From Candidatus Gastranaerophilales bacterium (GTDB taxonomy: Bacteria; Cyanobacteriota; Vampirovibrionia; Gastranaerophilales; Gastranaerophilaceae), in assembly GCA_947626645.1 (NCBI GenBank), contig CANQSZ010000002.1, forward strand, positions 1 to 41,834: a stretch of 41,834 nt of DNA, read 5' to 3'. Both the position numbers and the translations under genes were made by a program. Under the pieces are notes generated by a model. That model saw nothing but the letters and a program-made list of their open reading frames with translations. It was not told the origin of the DNA and made no database searches. Shown here piece after piece: positions 1 to 10,132 of the stretch. Within the stretch, counting starts at the first letter, position 1. Each line of letters opens with the position of its first letter.

Positions 1-730
<730 letters not shown>

Positions 731-731
<1 letters not shown>

Positions 732-1240
732 TATAATTTCGCCCTATCAAGTTCGTCTAAACTTTCTGCTATAAATTTTGCGTGCAAATCGGGGGTTTCT
801 TCAAGCTGCCTGATAATCCCCGCTTTTGCTTTTTCAACCGATAAAATCACCGTTTGGTCTTTTAAAAGGTTTGAAAATTTTTCTTCTTCAATCGTTAATG
901 ATTTTTGTACGTTTTGTTCTATGGATTGAATGTTTTTTAATGTCGTTTCTTCAATTTCGCACTTAAATATATTCGCTTTTGAAACGGCTTCTTTTTCAAG
1001 TTTGTCTATTTCTTGCGGAAGTTTTTTCATGGCTTTTTGAGAATCTGCAAAAATTTCTTCCGATTTTTCTTTTTCTTCATCGGATTTTTGAATTTCGGTT
1101 TCAACGTTTTTTACCGAGTTTTCAAGCGATGTTTTCAAATTCATTTTCTTTGCAATATAAATCAGTATAATCAACATTATTATAAAGTTGATTGTGTTTG
1201 ATTGTGCCAAATATTTTAAAAATGAAAGAATTTCCTGCAT
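731..1240 (-). CDS. atpF: ATP synthase F0 subunit b
   Basis: N-terminal TM helix followed by a long charged coiled coil; operon position. Confidence 0.85.
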
Positions 1241-1254
1241 TATCCGTGTTCACC

Positions 1255-1695
1255 CTAATTCTTTTTTAACGGAACTTCACCTAATATTTTAGATGAAATT
1301 GATGAAGCTAAATCGTTTACTACGGTATTGTTAATCGCTTCTTCAAGCTGTTGTTTTTGTTCATATAGCTTGTCTTTCCCTGAAAGAATTTCCGCTTTTG
1401 ACTTTTCTCTTGCTGCTTGCGTTTTTTTGTTTGATTCTTCGTGTGCAAGATTGACAATATTTTGAATTTCCTTGCGGCATTTTCTTTGTGTTTGTTCCAT
1501 TTTTTCACATCTTATATTTTCGTTTTCACGAGTTTTTTGTGTAAGTTCATGCGCCGTATCATAATTTGAATTGATATAATTTTCCCGCTTTCTTATTATT
1601 GACAAAACGGGTTTGTAAAATATCGCATTCATAATTATTATGAATAGCGCGAAACTTAACAGTGCTATTAAAAATGTCGCGTTAAATTCAACCAT
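1255..1695 (-). CDS. ATP synthase F0 subunit b' (second b-type subunit)
   Basis: N-terminal TM (MVEFNATFLIALLSFALFIIIMNAIFYKPVLSIIRKRENYI) plus coiled coil; second b-type gene in tandem, as in cyanobacterial atpG(b')/atpF. Confidence 0.82.
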   Translation of the reverse strand: MVEFNATFLIALLSFALFIIIMNAIFYKPVLSIIRKRENYINSNYDTAHELTQKTRENENIRCEKMEQTQRKCRKEIQNIVNLAHEESNKKTQAAREKSKAEILSGKDKLYEQKQQLEEAINNTVVNDLASSISSKILGEVPLKKN

Positions 1696-1708
1696 TTGTT
1701 ATGTTACC

Positions 1709-1945
1709 TTATTTTGATAAAAGCATAATAGCAATAAACAGTGCATAAATAGCGGTAGCTTCGGCTAAGCCGGCACCGATAATGAAGTTTTTAAAAGCCT
1801 CGGCTTTAATTTCCGGTTGTCTTGCGATTGCATCCAAAACCCCTTTTGTTGCAATACCAAGACCTAAGCCTGCTCCGATTGCTCCGAATCCGATTGCAAT
1901 TCCCGCACCTAATTTTGCTAAATCCAATGTTTGTTCTACTGCCAT
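1709..1945 (-). CDS. atpE: ATP synthase F0 subunit c
   Basis: 78 aa two-helix hairpin with GAGLGLGIA...ARQPE loop and conserved Glu in GLAEATAIYALFIA. Confidence 0.96.
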   Translation of the reverse strand: MAVEQTLDLAKLGAGIAIGFGAIGAGLGLGIATKGVLDAIARQPEIKAEAFKNFIIGAGLAEATAIYALFIAIMLLSK

Positions 1946-1974
1946 AATTTTCTCCTTTTATTTATTAGTTTTTT

Positions 1975-2664
1975 CTATTCTTCTTGTATTGCCATTGAAA
2001 TATATGTTGTTGAAAGCAAGGTGAATACTAACGCTTGAATCAGTGCAACAAAAAGTTCAAACAGCATAAACGGCAGGGGAACAACAATTGAAAACAAACT
2101 AATAAAAGTTGCCACAAGCAGTTCACCTGCCAAAATATTCGCAAAAAGTCGCAGCGCAAGCGAGAACGGCCTTACAAAAAGTTCTAACGTATCAACAAGC
2201 GTTACGATAATTCCGTCTATACTGAACCCTTTGAAAAAGAATTTAAACCCGTTTCTTCTTATTCCGTAATATATATAATAAATAGAAACAACAACCGCCA
2301 TTGCCGCCGTCATATTTATATCGTTGTTGGGGGAAGCCAATTCACCATGTGCAAGATGTATAAGTTTAAACGGTAATTGCCCCGCTAAATTTGCCGTTAA
2401 TATAAACATAAACAGTGTTAAAATTATTGCAATATGTTTTTGGGCTTCGTCATTACCCATACTTGCTTTGGAGATATCGTTAAAATATTTAATAATATTT
2501 TCTCCTATTAGCTGCAATTTCCCGGGAACCATGTTCAAATTTCTTGTGATTATAAATGAAATAACGATTAAAACCGCCATTGAAAACCACATGGTTAAGA
2601 GAGTATCAACATTAAAAGATACACCATGTCCGAAGATATTTACAGTATAAACCCAATGTTCCAT
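1975..2664 (-). CDS. atpB: ATP synthase F0 subunit a
   Basis: 229 aa polytopic protein; conserved FVRPFSLALRLFANILAGELL motif. Confidence 0.95.
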   Translation of the reverse strand: MEHWVYTVNIFGHGVSFNVDTLLTMWFSMAVLIVISFIITRNLNMVPGKLQLIGENIIKYFNDISKASMGNDEAQKHIAIILTLFMFILTANLAGQLPFKLIHLAHGELASPNNDINMTAAMAVVVSIYYIYYGIRRNGFKFFFKGFSIDGIIVTLVDTLELFVRPFSLALRLFANILAGELLVATFISLFSIVVPLPFMLFELFVALIQALVFTLLSTTYISMAIQEE

Positions 2665-2773
2665 ATTTTACCTCTCTCCGTTATTAATGTTATCACTTAA
2701 AAAAAATTTTCGCAATTATTTTTTTGTTTATTGTATAATAAGTTTGAATATTGAAAATTACCGAGGGGAGATA

Positions 2774-3496
2774 ATGAAGGTAATTAAATTAGAAGAAGCA
2801 GAGTCCACAAACGGATATGCAAAGGTGTACATTAACACCATACCCGATAAGACTGTTGTGCATGCCCTAAGGCAAACCGCGGGTCGGGGAAGGTTAAATC
2901 GCGCATGGGTCGATTTGGGTGATGGTAATTTGTTTGTGTCCGTTGTTTTGAAACCCTCAAATACCTTTTCCGATATATATTCCAATCTGACCCAGTATTT
3001 GTCGGTTGTTCTTTGTAAAGTTCTTGAAACATATTCAATTAAGCCCGAAATTAAATGGCCTAACGATGTTCTTGTAAACGGTAAAAAAATTGCGGGAATT
3101 TTATCCGAAACCGTTATGCACTCTCAAATCTTAGACGGCATCGTGCTTGGTGTCGGGGTTAATCTTAACGCTGAAATTAAAAATTTATCGCTTGTTCAAG
3201 ATAAACAAATAACCTCACTCAACCTTGAAACGGGAAAAGATGTCGATGTTGAGGTGTTTTTGGAAGAATTACTTTGCGAATTTTTCAAAAATTATGATGA
3301 ATTTTTATTAAGCGGATTTAATATGATTAAAGACGATTATTTAAAAAGGAATTGTTTTTTGGATAAAGAAGTTAATATACAGGTATTTAACAGTGTAAAA
3401 ACAGGGGTAGCAAAATCTGTCACAGACAGAGGCGAACTCGTTTTAAACACAAAAGATAATAATGAAACGTTACTTACGATAGGAGATATAATATGA
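2774..3496 (+). CDS. birA: Biotin--[acetyl-CoA-carboxylase] ligase (BirA/BPL, no N-terminal HTH)
   Basis: MKVIKLEEAESTNGYAK..., QTAGRGRLNRAW (biotinyl-AMP motif), IKWPNDVLVNGKKIAGIL. The track ORF starts at 2687, but ATG 2774 follows GGGGAG. Confidence 0.93.
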   Translation: MKVIKLEEAESTNGYAKVYINTIPDKTVVHALRQTAGRGRLNRAWVDLGDGNLFVSVVLKPSNTFSDIYSNLTQYLSVVLCKVLETYSIKPEIKWPNDVLVNGKKIAGILSETVMHSQILDGIVLGVGVNLNAEIKNLSLVQDKQITSLNLETGKDVDVEVFLEELLCEFFKNYDEFLLSGFNMIKDDYLKRNCFLDKEVNIQVFNSVKTGVAKSVTDRGELVLNTKDNNETLLTIGDII

Positions 3497-3729
3497 GTGG
3501 AAATTTAGCAAACGGATTGGTGTTGCTTGGCATGGGAATGGGATTTGTCTTATGCTTTCTGACAATTTTGATTTTCGTTATGAAAATTATGTCGGCGGTA
3601 GTGTTATATTTGAACAAATTGTTCCCCGAAGCCTCGGAAGAAATAAAATCAAGCGTTAAAAAAGCGGTTGATAATTTGGATGAAGCGGTTGCGGTCGCAA
3701 TCGCGGCAATTATGGCAAAAAGAAGTTAG
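3493..3729 (+). CDS. oadG: Oxaloacetate decarboxylase gamma-type small membrane subunit
   Basis: 78 aa with one TM helix and an amphipathic tail; overlaps birA stop (ATGA); directly upstream of oadA. Confidence 0.78.
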   Translation: MSGNLANGLVLLGMGMGFVLCFLTILIFVMKIMSAVVLYLNKLFPEASEEIKSSVKKAVDNLDEAVAVAIAAIMAKRS

Positions 3730-3751
3730 TTTTATATAGAAAGGATAAATT

Positions 3752-5545
3752 ATGGGAAAAAAGTTGATTAAACTTATGGATACCTCATTCAGAGACGGTT
3801 TCCAGTCGGTTTACGGAGCAAGAGTATTTGTGGATGACTTTATTCCCGCACTGCAATCGGCAGTTAATGCGGGGATTAAGCATTTTGAAGTTGCAGGCGG
3901 TGCAAGATTTCAGTCGCCTATTTTTTATTGCAGAGAAAATGCTTTTGAAACCATGGACAAAATCAGGGCTGCGGTCGGAAAAGATATCAATTTACAATCG
4001 CTTTCACGCGGGGTAAATGTTGTCGGGCTTGACTCTCAGCCGCGAGATGTTATTGATTTGCACGCAAAAATGTTTAAAAAGCATGGTGTTACTACCGTCA
4101 GAAACTTCGATGCGTTAAATGATGTCAATAACCTTTTGTATTCCAGTCAGTGTATAAAAAAACACGGACTTAAACACGAAGTTACAATCACGATGATGGA
4201 ATTGCCTATAGGCTGCACGGGAGCACACGATGTTGCATTTTATGAAAGAGTGCTTCGCTCCATTCTTGATGCGGGTATTGAATTTGATTCTTTGGCGTTT
4301 AAAGATGCCTCGGGAACTTCTTCACCCCGAAAAGTTTACGAAACGGTTAAACGTACTCGTGAAATTCTGGGCGAAGGCGCTGATATAAGATTCCACTCGC
4401 ATGAAACGGCAGGTACAGCATTGGCTGCATATCTTGCGGCTTTAGACGGAGGTGCAAACTGTATAGACTTATCCATGAAACCGGTCTCAGGCGGCACTGC
4501 TCAGCCCGATATCGTTTCTATGTGGCATGCGCTCAAAGGTACCGATTATGATTTGGGTGTGGATGTTGAAAAAATCCTTGAAACGGAAGAAGTATTCAAA
4601 GAATGTATGAAAGACTACTTCTTACCCCCCGAAGCGCTTGCGGTTAATCCGCAAATTATTGAATCACCGCTTCCCGGGGGTGCGTTAACGGCTAATACCC
4701 AAATGCTTCGCGACAATAACCTTATGAATAAATACCCGGAAATTGTTGCCGCGATGAAAGAAGTTGTTGAAAAAGGCGGTTTTGGTACATCCGTTACTCC
4801 TGTTTCACAATTCTATTTCCAACAGGCATTTCATAACGTAATGTTCGGAAAATGGAAAAAAATTGCCGAAGGTTACGGTAAAATGGTTTTGGGCTATTTC
4901 GGAAAAACTCCGTGCGAACCGGATTCGGAGATTGTAAAAATTGCCTCGGAACAACTTAACCTTGAGCCGACAACCGAAAAAGTCGTTGACCTAAACGACA
5001 AAGACCCCGAAAAAGGTCTTGGTGTTGCGCGCAAAAGACTTGAAGATGCGGGACTTGAAGTTAATGACGAAAACTTGTTTATTTCTGCTGCTTGCAAAGA
5101 AAAAGGCATATTATTCCTTCAAGGCAAAGGTACAATCGGTGTTCGCAAAAACGAAAACAAATCGGAAACCCCGTCGTCTTGCGAGCCTGCTTCAACTAAC
5201 GGTTATACCGTGACTGTTAACGGCAAGAAGTATGCCGTTGCTCTTGAGGGCGATAAGGCTACCGTTAACGGTAAGTTGTATGACTTCAATGTAAAAGAAG
5301 GAATTGAGGCTAAAGCTGTTTCAACAGGCGAGGGTACTCCGATTAAGGCGGCTTTACCCGGGAACGTTTTGAAGGTTCTTGTTTCGGAAGGTGATTCAAT
5401 TTCGGAAGGTGATGTTATCGCAGTTGTTGAAGCTATGAAAATGGAAACCGAAATTAAATCTCCGGTCGGAGGCACTGTTAAATCGGTTGAAATTGAAGTA
5501 GGTAACAAAGTTCAAACCGGACAAGTTTTGGTAACTGTAGGTTAG
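3752..5545 (+). CDS. oadA: Oxaloacetate decarboxylase alpha subunit (carboxyltransferase plus biotinyl domain)
   Basis: LMDTSFRDGFQS, SLAFKDASGTSSP, RFHSHETAGTA..., KPVSGGTAQPD, C-terminal biotin site VVEAMKMETEI. Confidence 0.94.
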   Translation: MGKKLIKLMDTSFRDGFQSVYGARVFVDDFIPALQSAVNAGIKHFEVAGGARFQSPIFYCRENAFETMDKIRAAVGKDINLQSLSRGVNVVGLDSQPRDVIDLHAKMFKKHGVTTVRNFDALNDVNNLLYSSQCIKKHGLKHEVTITMMELPIGCTGAHDVAFYERVLRSILDAGIEFDSLAFKDASGTSSPRKVYETVKRTREILGEGADIRFHSHETAGTALAAYLAALDGGANCIDLSMKPVSGGTAQPDIVSMWHALKGTDYDLGVDVEKILETEEVFKECMKDYFLPPEALAVNPQIIESPLPGGALTANTQMLRDNNLMNKYPEIVAAMKEVVEKGGFGTSVTPVSQFYFQQAFHNVMFGKWKKIAEGYGKMVLGYFGKTPCEPDSEIVKIASEQLNLEPTTEKVVDLNDKDPEKGLGVARKRLEDAGLEVNDENLFISAACKEKGILFLQGKGTIGVRKNENKSETPSSCEPASTNGYTVTVNGKKYAVALEGDKATVNGKLYDFNVKEGIEAKAVSTGEGTPIKAALPGNVLKVLVSEGDSISEGDVIAVVEAMKMETEIKSPVGGTVKSVEIEVGNKVQTGQVLVTVG

Positions 5546-5556
5546 GAGGTTGAAAG

Positions 5557-6762
5557 ATGGATTTTAAAGAAGGTTTACTCAATCTCTGGCAATCTACGGG
5601 GATATACAATATGGTAGAAAAAGTTGATCCTTCGATTTCGGCTCCTGTTGAGCAGTTTCTCCACCAGTTCGGACATCCGATTATGCTTTTAATCTGTCTG
5701 TTTTTATTGTGGCTGGGGATTAAAAAACAGTATGAACCGTTATTGTTGGTTCCTATCGCATTTGGCGGGTTATTATCAAATATTCCTTTGGCAGGAATTG
5801 CCGAACCGACAGGGTTTTTGGGAATAATTTACGAAGCGGGTATTCATAAAGGCTTGTTTCCGTTGATTATATTTATGGGGGTCGGTGCGATGACGGATTT
5901 CGGTCCTCTGATTGCCAACCCTAAAACCGCACTTTTAGGCGGAGCGGCTCAGTTCGGAATTTTCGGCGCTTTACTTTTGGCATTGTGCTGTTTTGGGTTT
6001 ACTCTGCCGCAAGCCGGTGCTATCGGTATTATTGGCGGGGCTGACGGTCCTACATCTATTTATGTAACTTCTAAACTGGCACCCGAGTTGTTGGGCGCAA
6101 TCGCTGTTGCGGCTTACTCTTATATGGCTTTGGTTCCGGTTATTCAACCGCCGATTATGAAGTTGTTAACAACCGGTAAAGAACGTCAAATCCAAATGGA
6201 ACAATTACGTTCGGTTTCCAAACGTGAAAAAATTGTTTTTCCGCTTGTGGTTTTGTTCTTGTGCATAATTTTCTTACCCGATGCGTGTCCTTTGGTCGGC
6301 GCTTTGACATTCGGTAACTTATGCAAAGAATGCGGAGTTGTTGACAGACTCTCGGATACTATGCAAAACGCTTTAATCAATATTGTAACAATATTTTTAG
6401 GATTGTCCGTAGGCTCAAAACTTTCGGCAGAACAGTTTTTGACGGTTCAAACTCTGTTTATTCTCATTTTAGGTATAGTAGCGTTCTCGTTTGCTACGGC
6501 TGCGGGTGTTATTATGGCAAAATTGATGAATTTATGCGAAATTGTTGCGGCTAAAATTGCAAGACGCGAGCCTAATTTGATTAATCCGTTAATCGGTTCG
6601 GCAGGGGTTTCCGCCGTTCCTATGGCTGCTCGTGTTTCCAACAAGGTCGGGCTTGAGTATAACAGTCAAAACTACCTTTTGATGCACGCTATGGGACCAA
6701 ATGTCGCAGGTGTTATCGGCTCTGCCGTCGCTGCGGGTGTTTTGCTTGCATTGTGCAATTAA
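5557..6762 (+). CDS. oadB: Oxaloacetate decarboxylase beta subunit (Na+-translocating membrane carboxylyase)
   Basis: [14 protein letters not shown] and [21 protein letters not shown]...[24 protein letters not shown], hallmark OadB/GcdB motifs. Confidence 0.95.
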   Translation: MDFKEGLLNLWQSTGIYNMVEKVDPSISAPVEQFLHQFGHPIMLLICLFLLWLGIKKQYEPLLLVPIAFGGLLSNIPLAGIAEPTGFLGIIYEAGIHKGLFPLIIFMGVGAMTDFGPLIANPKTALLGGAAQFGIFGALLLALCCFGFTLPQAGAIGIIGGADGPTSIYVTSKLAPELLGAIAVAAYSYMALVPVIQPPIMKLLTTGKERQIQMEQLRSVSKREKIVFPLVVLFLCIIFLPDACPLVGALTFGNLCKECGVVDRLSDTMQNALINIVTIFLGLSVGSKLSAEQFLTVQTLFILILGIVAFSFATAAGVIMAKLMNLCEIVAAKIARREPNLINPLIGSAGVSAVPMAARVSNKVGLEYNSQNYLLMHAMGPNVAGVIGSAVAAGVLLALCN

Positions 6763-6787
6763 ATTTTTCGGGTTTATCCGATTATAT

Positions 6788-6821
6788 AAAAAAAAGACAA
6801 CTTTTTCGGGTTGTCTTTTTT
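6788..6821 (+). terminator. Rho-independent terminator after oadB
   Basis: aaaaagacaac-ctttttcg-gttgtcttttt inverted repeat plus T-tract. Confidence 0.8.
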
Positions 6822-6847
6822 GTTGTTGTTTGTAATAAAATTGTTAT

Positions 6848-7387
6848 GTGGATAAAAATTTTTTAAAAAAATTCCAAATATCGGTTATCGGCGAAGTTGA
6901 TGAAAGTTTTAAAAAGACTTTGCAAAATCGGTTGGAAAATTGTTCCGAGATTAACTTTTATCGCGAACAATCCGAGTACGCCGGCGGAGCGGATTTAATT
7001 ATTTTGATTCATCAATCCGCTATATCTTTAAATCCGGGTTGCAACGTGATAAACGTTCATCCTTCCTTGCTGCCTTCGTTTGCATGTGATGATGCGTTAA
7101 GTAAATCATATCTTTCGGGGATTAAAGTCGGCGGAATTACTGTTCATAAAGTTGACACCATAAACTTTTGGGGCAAAATTATTACACAATACCCTGTTTT
7201 AATCGGGTTAAACACTCATTATGATGAATTTGAATCAGAGATTTTGGCGGTTGAAAAGGCGGTTGTTCCTGCGGTTGCGGATTGCATTTTGAACGACAGA
7301 GTTTTTGATTATACGGATTTATTCAAAAATTCCTGCCGTTGCAATTTTGGCGGGTGTTCGGGAAATTGTAGCGATTGCAGGCATTAA
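6848..7387 (+). CDS. Degenerate PurN/formyltransferase-fold protein with Cys-rich C-terminus
   Basis: GTG start; INVHPSLLPSF and GITVHKVDTINFWGKIITQ align to PurN INIHPSLLP and SVHFVTDELDGGPVILQ; tail CRCNFGGCSGNCSDCRH. Confidence 0.65.
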   Translation: MDKNFLKKFQISVIGEVDESFKKTLQNRLENCSEINFYREQSEYAGGADLIILIHQSAISLNPGCNVINVHPSLLPSFACDDALSKSYLSGIKVGGITVHKVDTINFWGKIITQYPVLIGLNTHYDEFESEILAVEKAVVPAVADCILNDRVFDYTDLFKNSCRCNFGGCSGNCSDCRH

Positions 7388-7424
7388 AAAACGAGCACTC
7401 TGTTATATAAGTGCCCGTTTTTTG
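7387..7424 (+). terminator. Intrinsic terminator
   Basis: aaaaacgagcactc...gtgcccgttttttg inverted repeat (one mismatch) with T-tract. Confidence 0.65.
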
Positions 7425-7440
7425 ATTTTTGGAAAAATAA

Positions 7441-7836
7441 TTATTTAATTAATTTATTCCAAGCATCTTTCTTTTCTTTAAGATAATTTTCTCTTGTTTT
7501 TTGTTTGTTTTCGGCATCTTTTTTAGCTTGTTCCTGTTTTTTCTGCCATTCTTGTTTTTTCTTTTCAAGAGCATTTTCATTTTCTTGTTGTTGTTTTTTC
7601 AAATCTTGTTTTTTCTGTTCCCACGCTTTTTGTTGAGCTTCTTTTTTCTGTTGTAATTCTTTTCTTTGAGCTTCTTGTTTTTTTGCGTGTTCTTTTTGTG
7701 CATTTTCTAATTGTTGTTCTTTTTTGCTGACGGAATCTGCCGCTTTATTCAATGCGTTTGACAATGAACCCGCATTTGCAGCTGCACCGAATGCTACTAT
7801 TGATAATGCCATCAACGATACTAATAATTTTTTCAT
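7441..7836 (-). CDS. Exported K/E/Q-rich coiled-coil protein
   Basis: Signal peptide MKKLLVSLMALSIVAFGAAANAG, then about 100 aa almost entirely K/E/Q/A. Confidence 0.75.
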   Translation of the reverse strand: MKKLLVSLMALSIVAFGAAANAGSLSNALNKAADSVSKKEQQLENAQKEHAKKQEAQRKELQQKKEAQQKAWEQKKQDLKKQQQENENALEKKKQEWQKKQEQAKKDAENKQKTRENYLKEKKDAWNKLIK

Positions 7837-8162
7837 TCCTGTTCTCCTTTCATTTCATTCGGAACTAATTTTTCCAATTTATTCTTTTTTATCTCTAACC
7901 TCTGTTGTAAATAATTTATCTCTTTTTGCTTTTCTATTTTTCGTTGGTTTTGTTTATTCAATTTTTTTTGTATTCTTATATATTTTTTAGAACGATTTTT
8001 TATTTCTTTTTGTTCATTTATGTTTTCTTTAGTGGGTTTTGATTTTTCGATTTGAGAATTTAATTCAATTCCTTGAGTTGACTGCACCTCAATATCGGAT
8101 TCTTTAGAATACGCAACAGGTACAATCAACAAAACCATTAAACATAAAACAAAAATTCTCAT
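7833..8162 (-). CDS. Exported charged coiled-coil protein
   Basis: Signal peptide MRIFVLCLMVLLIVPVAYS; K/E/Q/N-rich; 4-nt overlap (ATGA) with the downstream gene. Confidence 0.68.
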   Translation of the reverse strand: MRIFVLCLMVLLIVPVAYSKESDIEVQSTQGIELNSQIEKSKPTKENINEQKEIKNRSKKYIRIQKKLNKQNQRKIEKQKEINYLQQRLEIKKNKLEKLVPNEMKGEQE

Positions 8163-8183
8163 ACCCGAATATTATATCAAATA

Positions 8184-8876
8184 TTAATATTTTTCAATAA
8201 TTTCAGCTATACCCTTTTTTGCGGTATTAAAAATTTCAATCATCTTTTCAAACTCGTACGGTTCACCTTCTGCGGTTGTTTGAAATTCGATTATTTTGCC
8301 GCTTTTTGTCAAAACGATATTTGAATCGACCCGAGCGTTGGAATCTTCCATATAATCCAAATCAAGCCTTACTTCATCATCGACTATCCCCGCAGAAATT
8401 GCGCCAATCGGTTCAATTATCGGGTTTTCTTTCAATATTCCTTTTTCCATAAGTTTTTCAACGGCATCATTAAGCGCGACAAATCCGCCGCAAATGCTTG
8501 CCGTTCTTGTTCCGCCGTCTGCTTGGATAACATCGGCATCAATCGTTATTGTTAAATCGGGCATCTTGGTCAAATCCACGCATGCTCTGAGGCTTCTGCC
8601 TATCAAGCGTTGAATTTCCTGAGTTCTGCCGGAAATTTTCGTACGTTCTCTTTGGCAGCGGGTTGAAGTTGATGAAGGCAATAGTGAATATTCAGCCGTT
8701 AGCCAACCCCTTTGGTCATCTTTTGACATCCATTTCGGCTTGCCTTCTTCTACCGTTGCCGTTGTTATAACTTTCGTGTCGCCAAATTCGGCTAATACTG
8801 ACCCTGGAGCGTGTTTTGTATAATTTTTGGTGAATTTAATTTCTCTTGTTTGGTCGTTTCTTCTGTTTTCCCTCAT
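8184..8876 (-). CDS. rph: Ribonuclease PH
   Basis: MRENRRNDQTREIKFTKNYTKHAPGSVLAEFGDTKVI...QEIQRLIGRSLRA...DADVIQADGGTRTASICGG. Confidence 0.96.
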   Translation of the reverse strand: MRENRRNDQTREIKFTKNYTKHAPGSVLAEFGDTKVITTATVEEGKPKWMSKDDQRGWLTAEYSLLPSSTSTRCQRERTKISGRTQEIQRLIGRSLRACVDLTKMPDLTITIDADVIQADGGTRTASICGGFVALNDAVEKLMEKGILKENPIIEPIGAISAGIVDDEVRLDLDYMEDSNARVDSNIVLTKSGKIIEFQTTAEGEPYEFEKMIEIFNTAKKGIAEIIEKY

Positions 8877-8891
8877 ATATTCTCCTTTGTT

Positions 8892-9110
8892 TTATACATC
8901 ATAATCCCACATGTATATCTGTCCGCAATATCTGCAAACGGCATGTTCATTCATAAATTGCAAATCGGGTACAAATACATAACCGTCAACCGTTATTTCT
9001 ATTTCACCTTTTTCATTGTACTTTTGAGAAAAATTTTTCTCTCCCATATATTCGGGCGAAAACATAAGTTCAAATTTGTCTTTTGATTTACAATTTTTGC
9101 ATATAAACAT
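8892..9110 (-). CDS. Small zinc-ribbon protein
   Basis: Two CxxC pairs: CKNCKS (N-terminal) and CRYCGQ (C-terminal), 72 aa. Confidence 0.6.
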   Translation of the reverse strand: MFICKNCKSKDKFELMFSPEYMGEKNFSQKYNEKGEIEITVDGYVFVPDLQFMNEHAVCRYCGQIYMWDYDV

Positions 9111-9115
9111 GTTTT

Positions 9116-10063
9116 CTATTCCATATATTCATCTTCGGATTTTTTGCGCGAAACTTTCTTTGGCTTTCTCGTCGATTCATTAGAATCATCATCTTTTATA
9201 TCGCAAAGACTTTTATACCACAAAGCCCAACAAATACTTCTGATAGGCAACGTCAGACCGCTCACAACAGTTGTTATTATTGAAAGGTATAAACTTTTCG
9301 ATATCATTGCGTTTGTTATTATGGGTTTATTGAAAAACGCAAGGGTTTTGTTTACCTCATCAAGCGGAATCCTGTTGGTCAGAACATCAAATACCGAGCA
9401 TAATTTATTTGTCAAATTCAAATAGTCAAATATAACCGTTATCCCTTGCGTAAGAATGTAGATTGTGAAAAACGCAAGTATAATCATCAAAATAAACGTT
9501 CTTGCCCAACTGCCTTTAATAAGAGAAAAACTTCTTTTGTACATATCAAAAATCGACAAATCAGGTTCAAACGTGAATACTTGAAATATCAGTATAAAAT
9601 AAATCCACAAAACAAATGCGGGAATTATAAAAAATATGCTTGACCCGACAGACATAAATACACTCAAAATTATTAAAAACCCGATATATTTCAGAGATTG
9701 TCTTGTTGCAACTTCATTGTGCGATTGAAAATCGTAAACTTTTCCCGTTGTAACAGCGCCTTCCGTCATTGAGTTAAGCGCAACGTATGCAACCATATAA
9801 TCCCAAAACGCTTTTGCAAAAATTAACAACCCCGGAATTGCAAGCAATAATATTAAAAACAATGCTCCGGCAGGCGTATGCGCTCTTTGAATTATTTTTT
9901 CCGTAAACCCTAAGGTTAACCCGAATGTCAAACATATACCTATCACCTGTCCAAAGACGGGAAACAACATATATACAAAAAATTTATCAATATTTGTAAA
10001 ATATATCTTTATCCCTTTTGCCAATACGTATATTATACTGTTGTGCAACCTCTGTTTGGACAT
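9116..10063 (-). CDS. Polytopic membrane protein of unknown function
   Basis: 315 aa with several hydrophobic segments and a lysine-rich C-terminus. Confidence 0.65.
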   Translation of the reverse strand: MSKQRLHNSIIYVLAKGIKIYFTNIDKFFVYMLFPVFGQVIGICLTFGLTLGFTEKIIQRAHTPAGALFLILLLAIPGLLIFAKAFWDYMVAYVALNSMTEGAVTTGKVYDFQSHNEVATRQSLKYIGFLIILSVFMSVGSSIFFIIPAFVLWIYFILIFQVFTFEPDLSIFDMYKRSFSLIKGSWARTFILMIILAFFTIYILTQGITVIFDYLNLTNKLCSVFDVLTNRIPLDEVNKTLAFFNKPIITNAMISKSLYLSIITTVVSGLTLPIRSICWALWYKSLCDIKDDDSNESTRKPKKVSRKKSEDEYME

Positions 10064-10132
10064 AAATCCTCCTTTGTTGTATTATAATTTTAGTACAAAT
10101 CGGGATAAATTTAAAGAAAGTTACATTATTTT

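Noticed and set aside
1709-1945. Na+-type c ring, suggested by the nearby Na+ pump
   Set aside because: The key Gln and Ser ligands of the Ilyobacter-type site are Leu and Ala here, so a Na+ ring is not supported; kept only as an open question in the findings.
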